Positions 52,185 to 61,739 of a stretch of DNA of 64,000 nt are shown in pieces. Position 1 is the stretch's first letter, and each line of letters opens with the position of its first letter. Position numbers and translations under genes: made by a program. Under the pieces are notes generated by a model. The model was given only the letters and a program-made list of their open reading frames with translations, made no database searches and had not been told where the DNA came from. This DNA comes from Blastococcus sp. DSM 46786 (GTDB lineage Bacteria > Actinomycetota > Actinomycetes > Mycobacteriales > Geodermatophilaceae), in assembly GCF_900109665.1 (NCBI RefSeq), contig NZ_FOAO01000009.1:62001-126000 (forward strand). Direction: 5' to 3'.

Positions 52185-53405
52185 ATGCCAGAAGCCGTCA
52201 TCGTCTCGACCGCGCGCTCGCCGATCGGGCGCGCGTTCAAGGGGTCGCTCAAGGACATGCGGCCCGACGACCTCGCCGCCGCGGTCATCCGGGCCGCGCT
52301 CGACAAGGTGCCCGCCCTCGACCCGCGCAACATCGACGACCTGATGCTCGGCTGCGGGCTCCCCGGCGGCGAGCAGGGCCACAACATGGGCCGCGTCGTC
52401 AGCGTGCTGCTGGGCATGGACCACCTGCCCGGCACGACCATCACCCGCTACTGCTCATCCTCGCTGCAGACCACCCGCATGGCCCTGCACGCCATCAAGG
52501 CCGGCGAGGGCGACGTCTTCATCTCCGCCGGCGTGGAGACCGTCTCCCGGTTCGTGAAGGGCAACAGCGACTCGCTGCCCGACTCGCACAACCCGGTGTT
52601 CGCCGACGCCGAGGCCCGCGTCGCCAAGACCGCCGAGAGCGGCGCCGACTCCTGGACCGACCCGCGCGAGAACGGCGACGTCCCCGACGTCTACATCGCC
52701 ATGGGTCAGACGGCGGAGAACCTGGCGCTGCTCAAGGGCGTCACCCGCCAGGAGATGGACGAGTTCGCCGTCCGCAGCCAGAACCTCGCCGAGGAGTCCA
52801 TCAACAACGGCTTCTGGGACCGGGAGATCACCCCGATCACCCTCCCCGACGGCACCGTGGTCTCCACGGACGACGGCCCGCGGCCGGGCACCACGCTCGA
52901 GGGCATCTCCGGCCTCAAGCCGGTGTTCCGCCCCGACGGCCGGGTCACCGCCGGCAACGCCTGCCCGCTGAACGACGGCGCCTCGGCCGTGGTGGTCATG
53001 AGCGACACCAAGGCCCGGAACCTTGGCCTCACCCCGCTGGCGCGCGTGGTCTCCACCGCGGTCACCGGTCTCTCGCCGGAGATCATGGGCTACGGCCCGG
53101 TCGACGCCTCGCGGCTCGCTCTGCAGCGGGCCGGCATGACCATCGACGACATCGACCTGGTCGAGATCAACGAGGCCTTCGCCGCGCAGGTCATCCCGAG
53201 CTACCGGGACCTCAACATCCCGATCGAGAAGCTGAACGTGCACGGTGGCGCCATCGCCGTCGGACACCCCTTCGGCAGCACCGGCGCCCGCATCACCGGC
53301 ACGCTGATCAACGGGCTCCAGACCAAGGACAAGACCTTCGGCCTGGAGACCATGTGCGTCGGTGGCGGCATGGGCATGGCGATGGTCCTGGAGCGCCTCT
53401 CCTGA
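52185..53405 (+). CDS. Acetyl-CoA C-acetyltransferase (thiolase), FadA3-type
   Basis: Thiolase-family enzyme of 406 residues cleaving or forming acetoacetyl-CoA-type thioesters. The acylated Cys90 lies in TRYCSSSLQTT, the catalytic His in GHPFGSTGARITG and the second Cys in MCVGGGMGMA; ITIDDIDLVEINEAFAAQ is also conserved. ATG 52185 follows GTGGAGGAACC, a strong ribosome-binding site. Two hairpins follow the gene. Confidence 0.95.
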   Translation: MPEAVIVSTARSPIGRAFKGSLKDMRPDDLAAAVIRAALDKVPALDPRNIDDLMLGCGLPGGEQGHNMGRVVSVLLGMDHLPGTTITRYCSSSLQTTRMALHAIKAGEGDVFISAGVETVSRFVKGNSDSLPDSHNPVFADAEARVAKTAESGADSWTDPRENGDVPDVYIAMGQTAENLALLKGVTRQEMDEFAVRSQNLAEESINNGFWDREITPITLPDGTVVSTDDGPRPGTTLEGISGLKPVFRPDGRVTAGNACPLNDGASAVVVMSDTKARNLGLTPLARVVSTAVTGLSPEIMGYGPVDASRLALQRAGMTIDDIDLVEINEAFAAQVIPSYRDLNIPIEKLNVHGGAIAVGHPFGSTGARITGTLINGLQTKDKTFGLETMCVGGGMGMAMVLERLS

Positions 53406-53424
53406 CGTAGCCCTCCGGACGCCA

Positions 53425-53461
53425 CGACGGCCCGGCCCCCTCACAGGGCCGGGCCGTCGTC
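53425..53461. terminator. Terminator after the thiolase gene
   Basis: A perfect 15-bp stem ACGACGGCCCGGCCC (53425-53439) / GGGCCGGGCCGTCGT (53447-53461), 20 bases after the thiolase stop and before a convergent gene. Confidence 0.8.
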
Positions 53462-53490
53462 GTCCCTGGTGCCACCACCGGCGCGCACGG

Positions 53491-53525
53491 CAGCGGCCCG
53501 GCCCCCTCACGGGGAACCGGGCCAC
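53491..53525. terminator. Second terminator, partner of the first
   Basis: GGCCCGG ... CCGGGCC arms with CAG/CTG flanks and an internal CCCC/GGGG; it shares the GGCCCGGCCCCCTCAC sequence with the previous hairpin (a duplicated terminator block). It probably serves the convergent YccA-like gene. Confidence 0.65.
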
Positions 53526-53547
53526 TGTCATGCGGTACCGGTGTGGC

Positions 53548-54384
53548 TTACTCGTCCTGGAAGTAGGAGAGCAGCCGCAGGATCTCGATGTACAGCCAGA
53601 CGACCGTGACGAGCAGGCCGAAGGCGACGTACCAGGCGAACTTCGCCGGGGCGCCGCGACGGATGGCCTCGTCGGCCATGTCGAAGTCGAGCAGCAGCAT
53701 GAACGCCGCGATTCCGATCATCAGCAGGCTGAAGCCGATCGCGACTGCACCGCCCGACCGAAGGCCCAGCGGGTCACCGGTGGTGAAGATGCCGACGATC
53801 CAGTTGGTGACCAGCAGCACCAACGCACCGATGAGCGCACCGACCACCCAGCGGGTGAGCTTGGGGGTGACCCGGATGGCACCGGTCTTGTAGATCACGA
53901 GCATGCCGGCGAAGACACCGAAGGTGCCGATCACCGCCTGCATCACGATGCCGGGGTAGAGGTCGTTGAACGCCTCGCTGATCGCACCCAGCGCGACGCC
54001 GTAGAGGCCGCCGTAGGCGAGGGTCGCGACCGGGTTGGCGATCTGCTTGAACGCGATCACCAGGCCGAGCACGAAGGCGACCAGGACCGACGGCAGGGCC
54101 AGGCCCCACGCCAGCTCCTGAGGCAGGAGTGCCCAGGTGACCGCCGCGGAGGCGACGGTGACCAGGAAGGACAGACCCGTCTTCTGGACGACGTCGTCCA
54201 TCGTCATGTAGCGCGTGGCCTCGCTCGTCCCGTACGGGGACGGCGCGGCGTACGGGTCCTGCTGGGGCGCGGGGGCCCCGTACTGGGGGGCGCCGTACTG
54301 GGACTGGTTGCCCCAACCGGCGTACTGCTGGCCGGGGCCCGCGTTGCCGAACCCACGGCTGAACGCCGGGTTCCTACTGGCCAT
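53548..54384 (-). CDS. Bax inhibitor-1/YccA family membrane protein
   Basis: Integral membrane protein of 278 residues. A Gln/Gly/Pro/Ala-rich N-terminal tail (QYGAPQYGAPAPQQDPYAAP) precedes seven hydrophobic segments (from GLSFLVTVASAAVTWALLPQ to WYVAFGLLVTVVWLYIEILR), the BI-1 topology. Members may form pH-sensitive calcium leak channels; the function in actinobacteria is unknown. ATG 54384 has GAGGAG 6 bases before it; the ATG at 54390 would have none. Terminators lie at the 3' side. Confidence 0.88.
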   Translation of the reverse strand: MASRNPAFSRGFGNAGPGQQYAGWGNQSQYGAPQYGAPAPQQDPYAAPSPYGTSEATRYMTMDDVVQKTGLSFLVTVASAAVTWALLPQELAWGLALPSVLVAFVLGLVIAFKQIANPVATLAYGGLYGVALGAISEAFNDLYPGIVMQAVIGTFGVFAGMLVIYKTGAIRVTPKLTRWVVGALIGALVLLVTNWIVGIFTTGDPLGLRSGGAVAIGFSLLMIGIAAFMLLLDFDMADEAIRRGAPAKFAWYVAFGLLVTVVWLYIEILRLLSYFQDE

Positions 54385-54673
54385 CGTCATCTCCTCGAGG
54401 TGACTCGTCGGTCGTGGAGCCTGATCGCGCACTCCACTCGGTCAGGTCAACGCCCGACACGCCCACAGCGTTCCACAGCCGGCCGCAATCCGGCTCACCC
54501 CCGTGGGTGCGGGTCGGATCCGTTGTCGCCGGGGAGCCACCCGCGCCGTCTCCCGCGCCGGCGATGAGCGCTCGCCGAGCGGACCGCGCGGGGCCTGCCC
54601 GATGCTGTCCTGGCCGCGGCCGACCGCTTCCCAGCAGCACCGGCCGGCCGACCGCCCCGATCGGAGCCTCCCC

Positions 54674-55909
54674 ATGACCGCCGACGCGCCAGGCCCCGCC
54701 GTCGAGGGGCGGCCGCCCAACCCCTTCCTGCAGGTGACCCTGGACGAGCTGCGCCGCAGGACGAGCACCAAGTGGCGCACCTACCCGCCCGACGTGCTGC
54801 CGCTGTGGGTAGCGGAGATGGACGTCCTGCTGGCACCCGCCGTCCGGGAGGCGCTGCACCGCGCGGTCGAGACGGGCGACACCGGCTACCCCGCGGGTCA
54901 GGAGTACCCGGAGGCGGTGGCCGCCTTCGCGGCCGACCGGTGGGGCTGGACCGGCGTCGACCCGGCCCGCACGGCGCTCGTGCCCGACGTGATGACCGGC
55001 ATCGTGGAGGTGCTCCGCCTCCTCACCGGCCCCGGCGACGTCGTGGTGGTGACCCCGCCGGTGTACGCGCCCTTCTACGCCTTCCTCGAGCACGCGGACC
55101 GCGCGGTGGCGGAAGCGCCGCTGGACGCGTCCGGCCGCCTGGACCTGCAGGCGCTGGAAGCCGCCTTCGCCGGGGCCCGCGCCCGTTGTGCCCATCCGGC
55201 CTTCCTGCTCTGCAACCCGCACAACCCCACCGGCGCCGTGCACACCCGCGCGGAGCTGGAGGCCGTCGCCGCGCTCGCCCGGCGGCACGGCGTGCGGGTC
55301 GTCTCCGACGAGATCCACGCACCGCTCGTCCTCCCCGGCGTCCGCTTCGTGCCCTACCTGAGCGTCGCCGACGACGGCTTCGCGCTGGTGTCGGCGTCGA
55401 AGGCGTGGAACCTCGCCGGCCTCAAGGCGGCCGTTGTGGTCGCCGGGCCGGAGGCGGCCGGGGACCTGGCCCGCCTGCCCGAGGAGGTCGGCCACGGGCC
55501 CAGCCACCTCGGCGTCCTCGCGCACACCGCGGCCTTCCGCGACGGGGGCGGCTGGCTGGACGCCCTGCTCGCCGCCCTGGACGAGAACCGGCGGCTGCTG
55601 CAGCAACTCGTGGCCGAGCACCTGCCGACGGCGGCGCTGCGCGCACCGGAGGGGACCTACCTGGGCTGGCTGGACTGCCGCCCGCTGGGCCTCCCGCCGG
55701 AAGCGCCCAGCAGCGGCCTCGCCGTCGTGAGCGACCTCGACGGGCCGGCCCGGTTCTTCCTCGACCACGCGCGGGTGGCCCTGAGCTCGGGCCACGTCTT
55801 CGGCACCGGGGGCGCCGGGCACGTGCGCATCAACCTCGCCACCTCGCCCGCCGTGCTGACCGAGGCGCTGACGCGCATGGGCCGGGCGGCCACGGCCCGG
55901 ACCGGGTAG
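54674..55909 (+). CDS. MalY/PatB-type PLP aminotransferase (cystathionine beta-lyase)
   Basis: Fold type I PLP enzyme of 411 residues, probably with cystathionine beta-lyase or C-S lyase activity. The opening [19 protein letters not shown] is the MalY/PatB signature. [18 protein letters not shown] supplies the Asn/Pro motif, [14 protein letters not shown] the conserved Asp, and [17 protein letters not shown] contains the PLP lysine Lys243. ATG 54674 follows GGAG with 9-base spacing. It may feed methionine synthesis or regulation; no operon partner is visible. Confidence 0.9.
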   Translation: MTADAPGPAVEGRPPNPFLQVTLDELRRRTSTKWRTYPPDVLPLWVAEMDVLLAPAVREALHRAVETGDTGYPAGQEYPEAVAAFAADRWGWTGVDPARTALVPDVMTGIVEVLRLLTGPGDVVVVTPPVYAPFYAFLEHADRAVAEAPLDASGRLDLQALEAAFAGARARCAHPAFLLCNPHNPTGAVHTRAELEAVAALARRHGVRVVSDEIHAPLVLPGVRFVPYLSVADDGFALVSASKAWNLAGLKAAVVVAGPEAAGDLARLPEEVGHGPSHLGVLAHTAAFRDGGGWLDALLAALDENRRLLQQLVAEHLPTAALRAPEGTYLGWLDCRPLGLPPEAPSSGLAVVSDLDGPARFFLDHARVALSSGHVFGTGGAGHVRINLATSPAVLTEALTRMGRAATARTG

Positions 55910-55919
55910 GCCGGCGTCG

Positions 55920-55993
55920 TGCCCCCGGTCGGGTTCGAACCGACACTGGGACCCTTTTAAGGGGCCTGCCTCTGCCAGTTGGGCTACGGGGGC
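55920..55993 (-). tRNA. tRNA-Leu-like, anticodon UAA, short variable loop
   Basis: The - strand folds into a cloverleaf of 74 bases. Acceptor GCCCCCG pairs with CGGGGGC, the D arm has GCC/GGC with the usual GG in its loop, anticodon stem GGCCC/GGGTC holds loop CTTAAAA (U33, anticodon UAA), and the T arm is GTCGG/CCGAC with TTCGAAC. The discriminator is A73, as in leucine tRNAs, and no CCA is encoded. Anticodon UAA reads UUA (Leu), but the variable loop is only 5 bases (CCAGT), whereas bacterial tRNA-Leu is normally a long-variable-arm (type II) molecule. The type and amino acid are therefore uncertain. Confidence 0.85.
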
Positions 55994-56036
55994 GCGGGAG
56001 GCACGGTAGCGGGCCGGGTACCTCACGGCCCGCTGA

Positions 56037-56798
56037 TCAGCTCGACGCCAGCTCGGTCGCCCGGGCCAGGACGGCGTCCAGCATCGGCTCGGTGAGCTTG
56101 CCGGTGAAGGTGTTCTGCTGGCTGACGTGGTAGCTGCCCAGCAGGGCCAGCGGGCCGCGGGGGCCGGTCAGCGGCACCTCGACGCCGTGCCCGAACACCG
56201 GCCGCGGGCGGGGCAGCGCGTATCCCGCGGCGGCGAGCACCGGCCACAGCGCCGTCCAGCCGAAGCCGCCCAGCACCACGACCACCCGCAGCCGCGGCAG
56301 CAGCTCCAGCTCGCGGGCCAGCCAGGGCGAGCAGGTGTCCCGCTCCTCGGGCGTGGGGGCGTTGGCCGGCGGGGCGCAGCGCACCGCGGCGGCCACCCGC
56401 ACGTCGGTGAGTTCCAGCCCGTCGCCGACGTGCGTGGACGTCGGCTGGCTGGCCAGGCCCGCGCGCCACAGCGCGGCGAAGATCCAGTCGCCGCTGCGGT
56501 CGCCGGTGAACACCCGGCCGGTGCGGTTGCCCCCGTGCGCGGCGGGGGCGAGGCCGACGACGGCGATCCGCGCGTCGGCCGGGCCGAGCCCCGGTACCGG
56601 CCGGCCCCAGTACTCCTCGTCGCGGAACGAGGCGCGCTTGACGCGGGCCACCTCCTCCCGCCACGCCACCAGCCGCGGGCAGGCGTAGCAGCCGGAGATG
56701 CGCTCGTCGAGCACGGGCAGCTCGCGGGCTCCCCGGGCGCTGCGCACCACGCCCGGGGGCGTGCGGGTGACGGGGAACCCGCCGGCATCTAGGGGCAT
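56037..56798 (-). CDS. Family 5 uracil-DNA glycosylase (UdgB-like)
   Basis: Base-excision repair enzyme that removes uracil and related bases. The 253 residues include the catalytic region VVGLAPAAHGGNRTGRVFTG, four cysteines fitting an iron-sulfur cluster (CYACPRL, CAPPANAPTPEERDTC), and the second active-site motif GSYHVSQQN. The start is uncertain: ATG 56798 is inside a hairpin repeat and lacks a Shine-Dalgarno, while GTG codons inside PPGVVRSARG (about 56750) could serve instead. It lies downstream of ppx on the same strand. Confidence 0.85.
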   Translation of the reverse strand: MPLDAGGFPVTRTPPGVVRSARGARELPVLDERISGCYACPRLVAWREEVARVKRASFRDEEYWGRPVPGLGPADARIAVVGLAPAAHGGNRTGRVFTGDRSGDWIFAALWRAGLASQPTSTHVGDGLELTDVRVAAAVRCAPPANAPTPEERDTCSPWLARELELLPRLRVVVVLGGFGWTALWPVLAAAGYALPRPRPVFGHGVEVPLTGPRGPLALLGSYHVSQQNTFTGKLTEPMLDAVLARATELASS

Positions 56799-56857
56799 AG
56801 GAAGCTATACAGGCGTCCTGGGCGCGAAAACCACACGTAAAGCTTCCTATGCCCCTA
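56790..56857. repeat. Family C hairpin repeat, copy 2, joining ppx stop and UDG start
   Basis: TAGGGGCATAGGAAGCT (56790-56806) pairs perfectly over 17 bases with AGCTTCCTATGCCCCTA (56841-56857). The core GGCATAGGAAGCTAT is shared with 49521-49580. The ppx stop (56855-56857) lies in one arm and the candidate UDG ATG (56796-56798) in the other, so the element separates the two genes completely. Confidence 0.85.
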
Positions 56858-57805
56858 AGGGCGCGCCAGGCGCAGGGCGATGCCGTCGAGGATGTCGTGC
56901 TCGCTGACGGTGACCTCGGCCAGCCCGAACTCGTCCATGAGCACCCGCAGGATCAGCGCCCCGGCGCCGATCACGTCGACCCGGCCCGGGTGCATGACCG
57001 GCTCGGCCGCCCGGCGCTCCCGCGTCGCGGCGAGGAGGTCCGCCGACACCCGGCGGACGTCGGCCACCGGGATGCGCGAGCCGTGGATCGCCACCGAGTC
57101 GTAGGCGGGCAACCCCAGCGCGAGCGCCGCCACGGTGGTCACCGACCCGGCCAGCCCGACCAGGCTCGCCGCCTTGCCCACCGGCACGTCGGCGGTCACC
57201 TGGGCCAGCGCGGCGCGGATGTCGCGCTCGGTGCGCGCGACCTGCTCGGCGGTGGGCGGGTCGTCGTGCAGGTGCCGCTCGGTGAGCCGCACGCAGCCGA
57301 TGTCGACCGAGCGGGCCGCGGTCACGCCGTCGCCGTCCCCGAGCACGAACTCGGTGGAGCCGCCGCCGATGTCGACGACCAGCCAGGGGGCGGGCGCCGG
57401 CTCCAGCCCGTGGGCGGCGGCCGCGTCCGCGACCGAACCGGTCGCGCCCAGGAAGGAGAGCTCCGCCTCCTCCCGGCCGGTCACGACGTCGGCCGTGCGG
57501 CCGAGCGTGCTGCGCACCATGTCCTCGAAGTCGGCGCGGTTGGCCGCGTCCCGGGTGGCGCTGGTGGCGACCATCCGGACGTCGGTGGCACCCAGCTCGC
57601 GAGCCTGCGCGGCGTACTCGGCGAGCACCACGCGGGTGCGCTCGATCGCCTCCGGCGCCAGCCGTCCGGTGGCGTCGACCCCCTGGCCGAGCCGCACGAC
57701 CTCCATCCGCCGCAGCAGGTCGGTGTGCCCGCCCTGCGGCGGGACGTCGGCCACGAGCAGCCGGATGGAGTTCGTGCCGCAGTCGATGGCGGCCACCCGC
57801 GTCAC
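56855..57805 (-). CDS. Exopolyphosphatase/Ppx-GppA family phosphatase
   Basis: Hydrolyses polyphosphate or pppGpp. The 316 residues have the ASKHA-type phosphate motifs AAIDCGTNSIRLLVADV (N-terminus) and LVVDIGGGSTEFVLGD, and the second-domain LVGLAGSVTTVAALALG. It is one of the Rv1026-like short forms lacking the C-terminal HD domain of enteric Ppx. The GTG start overlaps the DUF501 stop by 4 bases, so the two genes are coupled as in mycobacteria. Confidence 0.92.
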   Translation of the reverse strand: MTRVAAIDCGTNSIRLLVADVPPQGGHTDLLRRMEVVRLGQGVDATGRLAPEAIERTRVVLAEYAAQARELGATDVRMVATSATRDAANRADFEDMVRSTLGRTADVVTGREEAELSFLGATGSVADAAAAHGLEPAPAPWLVVDIGGGSTEFVLGDGDGVTAARSVDIGCVRLTERHLHDDPPTAEQVARTERDIRAALAQVTADVPVGKAASLVGLAGSVTTVAALALGLPAYDSVAIHGSRIPVADVRRVSADLLAATRERRAAEPVMHPGRVDVIGAGALILRVLMDEFGLAEVTVSEHDILDGIALRLARP

Positions 57806-58362
57806 GCGTCGTCCCCGGGTAGGGCGCAGGGCCCCTTCGCCCACCACTCCCCCATCCCGGCGACGGCACGGTCGCCGATCGGGTTGACGCCGGGGCCGGC
57901 GGCCAGCGCGTGACCCGCGAGCGCGTGCAGGCACTTGACCCGGTCGGGCATGCCGCCGGCGGTCGCGCGCGTGGGCAGCACGTCCTTCGCGTCGCGCGCG
58001 GCGAGGTAGGCCTCGTGCGCGGCCCGGTAGCCGGCCGCGAGCTCGGGGTCGGTGCCGAGCTCCTCCTGCCAGTCCCGCATCCGGCCCGTGGACTCCAGCC
58101 GGCTCGCGGCGGCCGAGGCCCGCGGGCAGGTCAGGTAGTACAGGGTCGGGAACGGGGTGCCGTCCTCCAGCCGCGGCGAGGTCTCGACGACGTCCGGCTG
58201 GCCGCAGGGGCACCGGTGCGCGACGCCGACCAGCGCCCGTGGCGGGCGGCCGAGCTGCCGGGCGACGACCTCCCGGTCCTCCTCGCTGACGGGGCTGGAG
58301 CGGCCCGGCTGCGGGGGCCCGGGGCGAGCGTGCGAGGTCTGGGGGGCAGCGGGGTCCTTCAT
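57802..58362 (-). CDS. DUF501 family protein with a repeat-derived N-terminus
   Basis: Conserved actinobacterial protein of unknown function, 186 residues. The DUF501 core (VAHRCPCGQPDVVETSPRLE, PFPTLYYLTCPRASAA) begins near residue 25; the conserved HALAGHALAAGPGVNPIGD follows at the end. ATG 58362 is 1 base after the ftsB-like stop and has GGCGGAG 5 bases before it, so it is the likely start, but residues 1-22 (MKDPAAPQTSHARPGPPQPG plus RS) are encoded by repeat family B. The next in-frame start candidates are absent before the core, so the repeat appears to be translated. Confidence 0.85.
   Translation of the reverse strand: MKDPAAPQTSHARPGPPQPGRSSPVSEEDREVVARQLGRPPRALVGVAHRCPCGQPDVVETSPRLEDGTPFPTLYYLTCPRASAAASRLESTGRMRDWQEELGTDPELAAGYRAAHEAYLAARDAKDVLPTRATAGGMPDRVKCLHALAGHALAAGPGVNPIGDRAVAGMGEWWAKGPCALPGDDA
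58311..58360. repeat. Dispersed repeat family B, copy 2, inside the DUF501 5' end
   Basis: GGGCCCGGGGCGAGCGTGCG, then AGGTCTGGGGGGCAGCGGGG and TCCTTC on the + strand. On the - strand it is the coding sequence just after the DUF501 ATG. The arms CCCGGCTGC and GCAGCGGGG pair with one mismatch. Confidence 0.85.
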
Positions 58363-58363
58363 C

Positions 58364-58966
58364 TCACTCCGCCGTCCCCTCGTCGTCCTGCGCGCCGTCC
58401 CCGCCGTCGGCCTCGGCCACCGACCGCATCAGCCCCTCGTACCAGGGCAGCGGCCCCGGGTCCGCGGCCGCTGCCGCCGCCGCGAACGTGCCGGCGTCGC
58501 CCTCGACGGCCTCGCCGTCGACGACGAGGACCAGCCGGTCACCGGGCAGCACGTAGGACAGCCGCTCCCGCGCCTGCCGCTGGGCGTAGACGGGGTCGGA
58601 CTGCAGCTCCAGCTGCCCCTGCAGCGCGGTGACCCGTTCGTCGAGCTGCCGGCCCTCGGCGGCGAGCCGGGCGAGCTCGGCCTGGCCGGCCAGGTACTGC
58701 CGGATCGGCCCGGCCAGGGTGAGCGCGAGCAGCAGCACGAGGCCGACGAGCACCACGGCGCGGCCGGTGAACAACGGGCGGCGCCGCGGCGCGGCCGCGG
58801 TGGACGGACGGCGTTCCGGGCGGCGGTTGGGCCGCCGCTGCGCGGGCCGGCTGGGCGCCCCCGAGCGCAACCCGGTGCGGACCGGCCGCGAGTGGTGCAC
58901 GCGCGGCACCCGGCCGGTCGCGCGCCGCCCCTCGTTCCCGCCCCGCCGGCCGCGGACGCTGCTCAT
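58364..58966 (-). CDS. FtsB/DivIC-type septum formation initiator
   Basis: Single-pass cell-division protein that joins the FtsQ-FtsL complex. The 200 residues have a long basic, Arg/Pro-rich cytoplasmic N-terminus (about 1-67), one membrane helix (AVVLVGLVLLLALTLAGPIR) and an extracellular coiled coil (ARLAAEGRQLDERVTALQGQ) with a conserved RQARERLSYVLPGDRLVLV region. It corresponds to mycobacterial Rv1024 between eno and DUF501. The N-terminus is longer than in enteric FtsB and is typical of actinobacteria. Confidence 0.88.
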   Translation of the reverse strand: MSSVRGRRGGNEGRRATGRVPRVHHSRPVRTGLRSGAPSRPAQRRPNRRPERRPSTAAAPRRRPLFTGRAVVLVGLVLLLALTLAGPIRQYLAGQAELARLAAEGRQLDERVTALQGQLELQSDPVYAQRQARERLSYVLPGDRLVLVVDGEAVEGDAGTFAAAAAAADPGPLPWYEGLMRSVAEADGGDGAQDDEGTAE

Positions 58967-58976
58967 CGCCCCCCGC

Positions 58977-60263
<1,287 letters not shown>

Positions 60264-60316
60264 CTAACCAGCCGGAAGGGCCGGTGCGGCGCTCACCCGG
60301 CCGCGCCCCGCCCGGA

Positions 60317-61666
60317 TCAGGGCGCGGGCGGGGCCGGCCTCTGCTCCGCGGTCCCCCCGTCGGCGGCCGCCCGGTCGTTGCGGGCGCGCTCGGCCTGGTC
60401 CTCCTCGCTCGGCCCGGTGAACGCCTGCGAGCGCCGGCGCGCCTCGAGGCTGCCGGTGAACAGCCCCTCGTTGGAGGCCGGCCCCCGGTCGGCCGGCCGG
60501 GCCGGGCGGGGTGCGGTGCGCGGGTCGGGAGCGGGGCGCGGTCCGCGCCGACCGGCGGTCTCGTAGCCGGGCGCCCCCTCGTTGCGGACGCGGGGCAGGG
60601 CGTGCGGCGCCTCCCGTTGCAGCCAGCCGACCAGCCCCTCGCGGACGGCGCAGCGCAGGTCCCACAGCGTCCCCGCGTCCTGGGCGCTGACCAGCACCCG
60701 CACCCGCACGAGCGAGCCGACGGCGTCGGTGACCTGCAGGACCTTGACCCGCTCGTCCCAGTTCTCGTCCCCGGCGACGAGGCGGTCGAGCTCCTCGCGC
60801 ATCCGGTCGAACGGCGTCGTCCAGTCGACGTCGAGCTCGACCGCGCCGAGGACGGCGGACTCCTTGCGGGTCCAGTTCTCGAACGGCGTGGTGGTGAAGT
60901 AGGTCGAGGGGAGCACCAGGCGCCGGTCGTCCCAGAGGTGCACGACGACGTAGGTGAGGGTGATCTCCTCGATCCGCCCCCACTCCTCCTCCACGACGAC
61001 CACGTCGTCGACGCGGATGGCGTCGGTGAACGCCAGCTGCAGGCCGGCGAAGACGTTGGCCAGCGAGGTCTGCGCGGCCAGGCCGGCGACGATGGAGATG
61101 ACGCCCGCGCTGGCCAGGATGCTGGCGCCGGCGGCGCGGGCACCGGGGAAGGTCAGCAGCATCGCGGCGAGGGTGAGCACGGCGACGAGGACGACGGCCA
61201 GCCGGCGCAGCAGCGAGATCTGGGTGCGCACCCGCCGGGCGTGCCGGTTGTCCGCGACGTCGACGTCGTACCGGGCCAGCCAGGCGTCGGCCGCGACGAA
61301 GACGGCCACCGCGACCAGCCAGCCGATGGTCGCGATCACCGCCAGGGCCAGCACGTGGACGACGACCTCCGTCCAGTCCCCCAGGTCGTCGGCGGCCTCC
61401 AGCACGACGGTCAGCGCCACCAGCACCAGCAGCGCGCGCAGCGGGGTGCGGCCCCGGCGGGAGAGGTCGGCGGTCACGGGCGAGCCACGGCCCACCCGGC
61501 GGACCACGACGCCGATGAGGACGCCGAGCAGCCAGGCCGCCAGGGCCGCGCCGGCGAGGACGAGGGCGACCTGCCAGGGCTCCGACGGGATCAGCCCGGA
61601 GACGCCTTCGACGGCCTCGTCGGGCCCGACCGGGTCGGTCGCGGGGGCGGACAGCGTGGCGGGCAG
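60317..61666 (-). CDS. MscS-family mechanosensitive ion channel, likely CTG start
   Basis: Pressure-relief channel. The MscS core (LTFPGARAAGASILASAGVI, GLAAQTSLANVFAGLQLAF, VVEEEWGRIEEITLTYVVVH, LPSTYFTTTPFENW) is clear. Residues 90-150 hold the pore helices and the C-terminus is a disordered Arg/Pro tail. The first ATG/GTG/TTG (61507) would remove a clean membrane helix encoded just upstream (VALVLAGAALAAWLLGVLIG). CTG 61666 has GAGAGGAG 8 bases before it, an in-frame TGA lies at 61690, and no ATG, GTG or TTG falls between, so CTG is the best start. From there the protein is 449 residues. Confidence 0.8.
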   Translation of the reverse strand: MPATLSAPATDPVGPDEAVEGVSGLIPSEPWQVALVLAGAALAAWLLGVLIGVVVRRVGRGSPVTADLSRRGRTPLRALLVLVALTVVLEAADDLGDWTEVVVHVLALAVIATIGWLVAVAVFVAADAWLARYDVDVADNRHARRVRTQISLLRRLAVVLVAVLTLAAMLLTFPGARAAGASILASAGVISIVAGLAAQTSLANVFAGLQLAFTDAIRVDDVVVVEEEWGRIEEITLTYVVVHLWDDRRLVLPSTYFTTTPFENWTRKESAVLGAVELDVDWTTPFDRMREELDRLVAGDENWDERVKVLQVTDAVGSLVRVRVLVSAQDAGTLWDLRCAVREGLVGWLQREAPHALPRVRNEGAPGYETAGRRGPRPAPDPRTAPRPARPADRGPASNEGLFTGSLEARRRSQAFTGPSEEDQAERARNDRAAADGGTAEQRPAPPAP

Positions 61667-61739
61667 CGGACCGGCTCCTCTCGGGGATCAGCGCAGGTGG
61701 AGCGGGACTGCCCACGCTAGCCAGCCGGGGCGCCGCCCG

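Noticed and set aside
55920-55993. tRNA on the + strand
   Set aside because: The + strand has the T-loop sequence on the wrong side and cannot form a D arm; only the - strand gives a cloverleaf.
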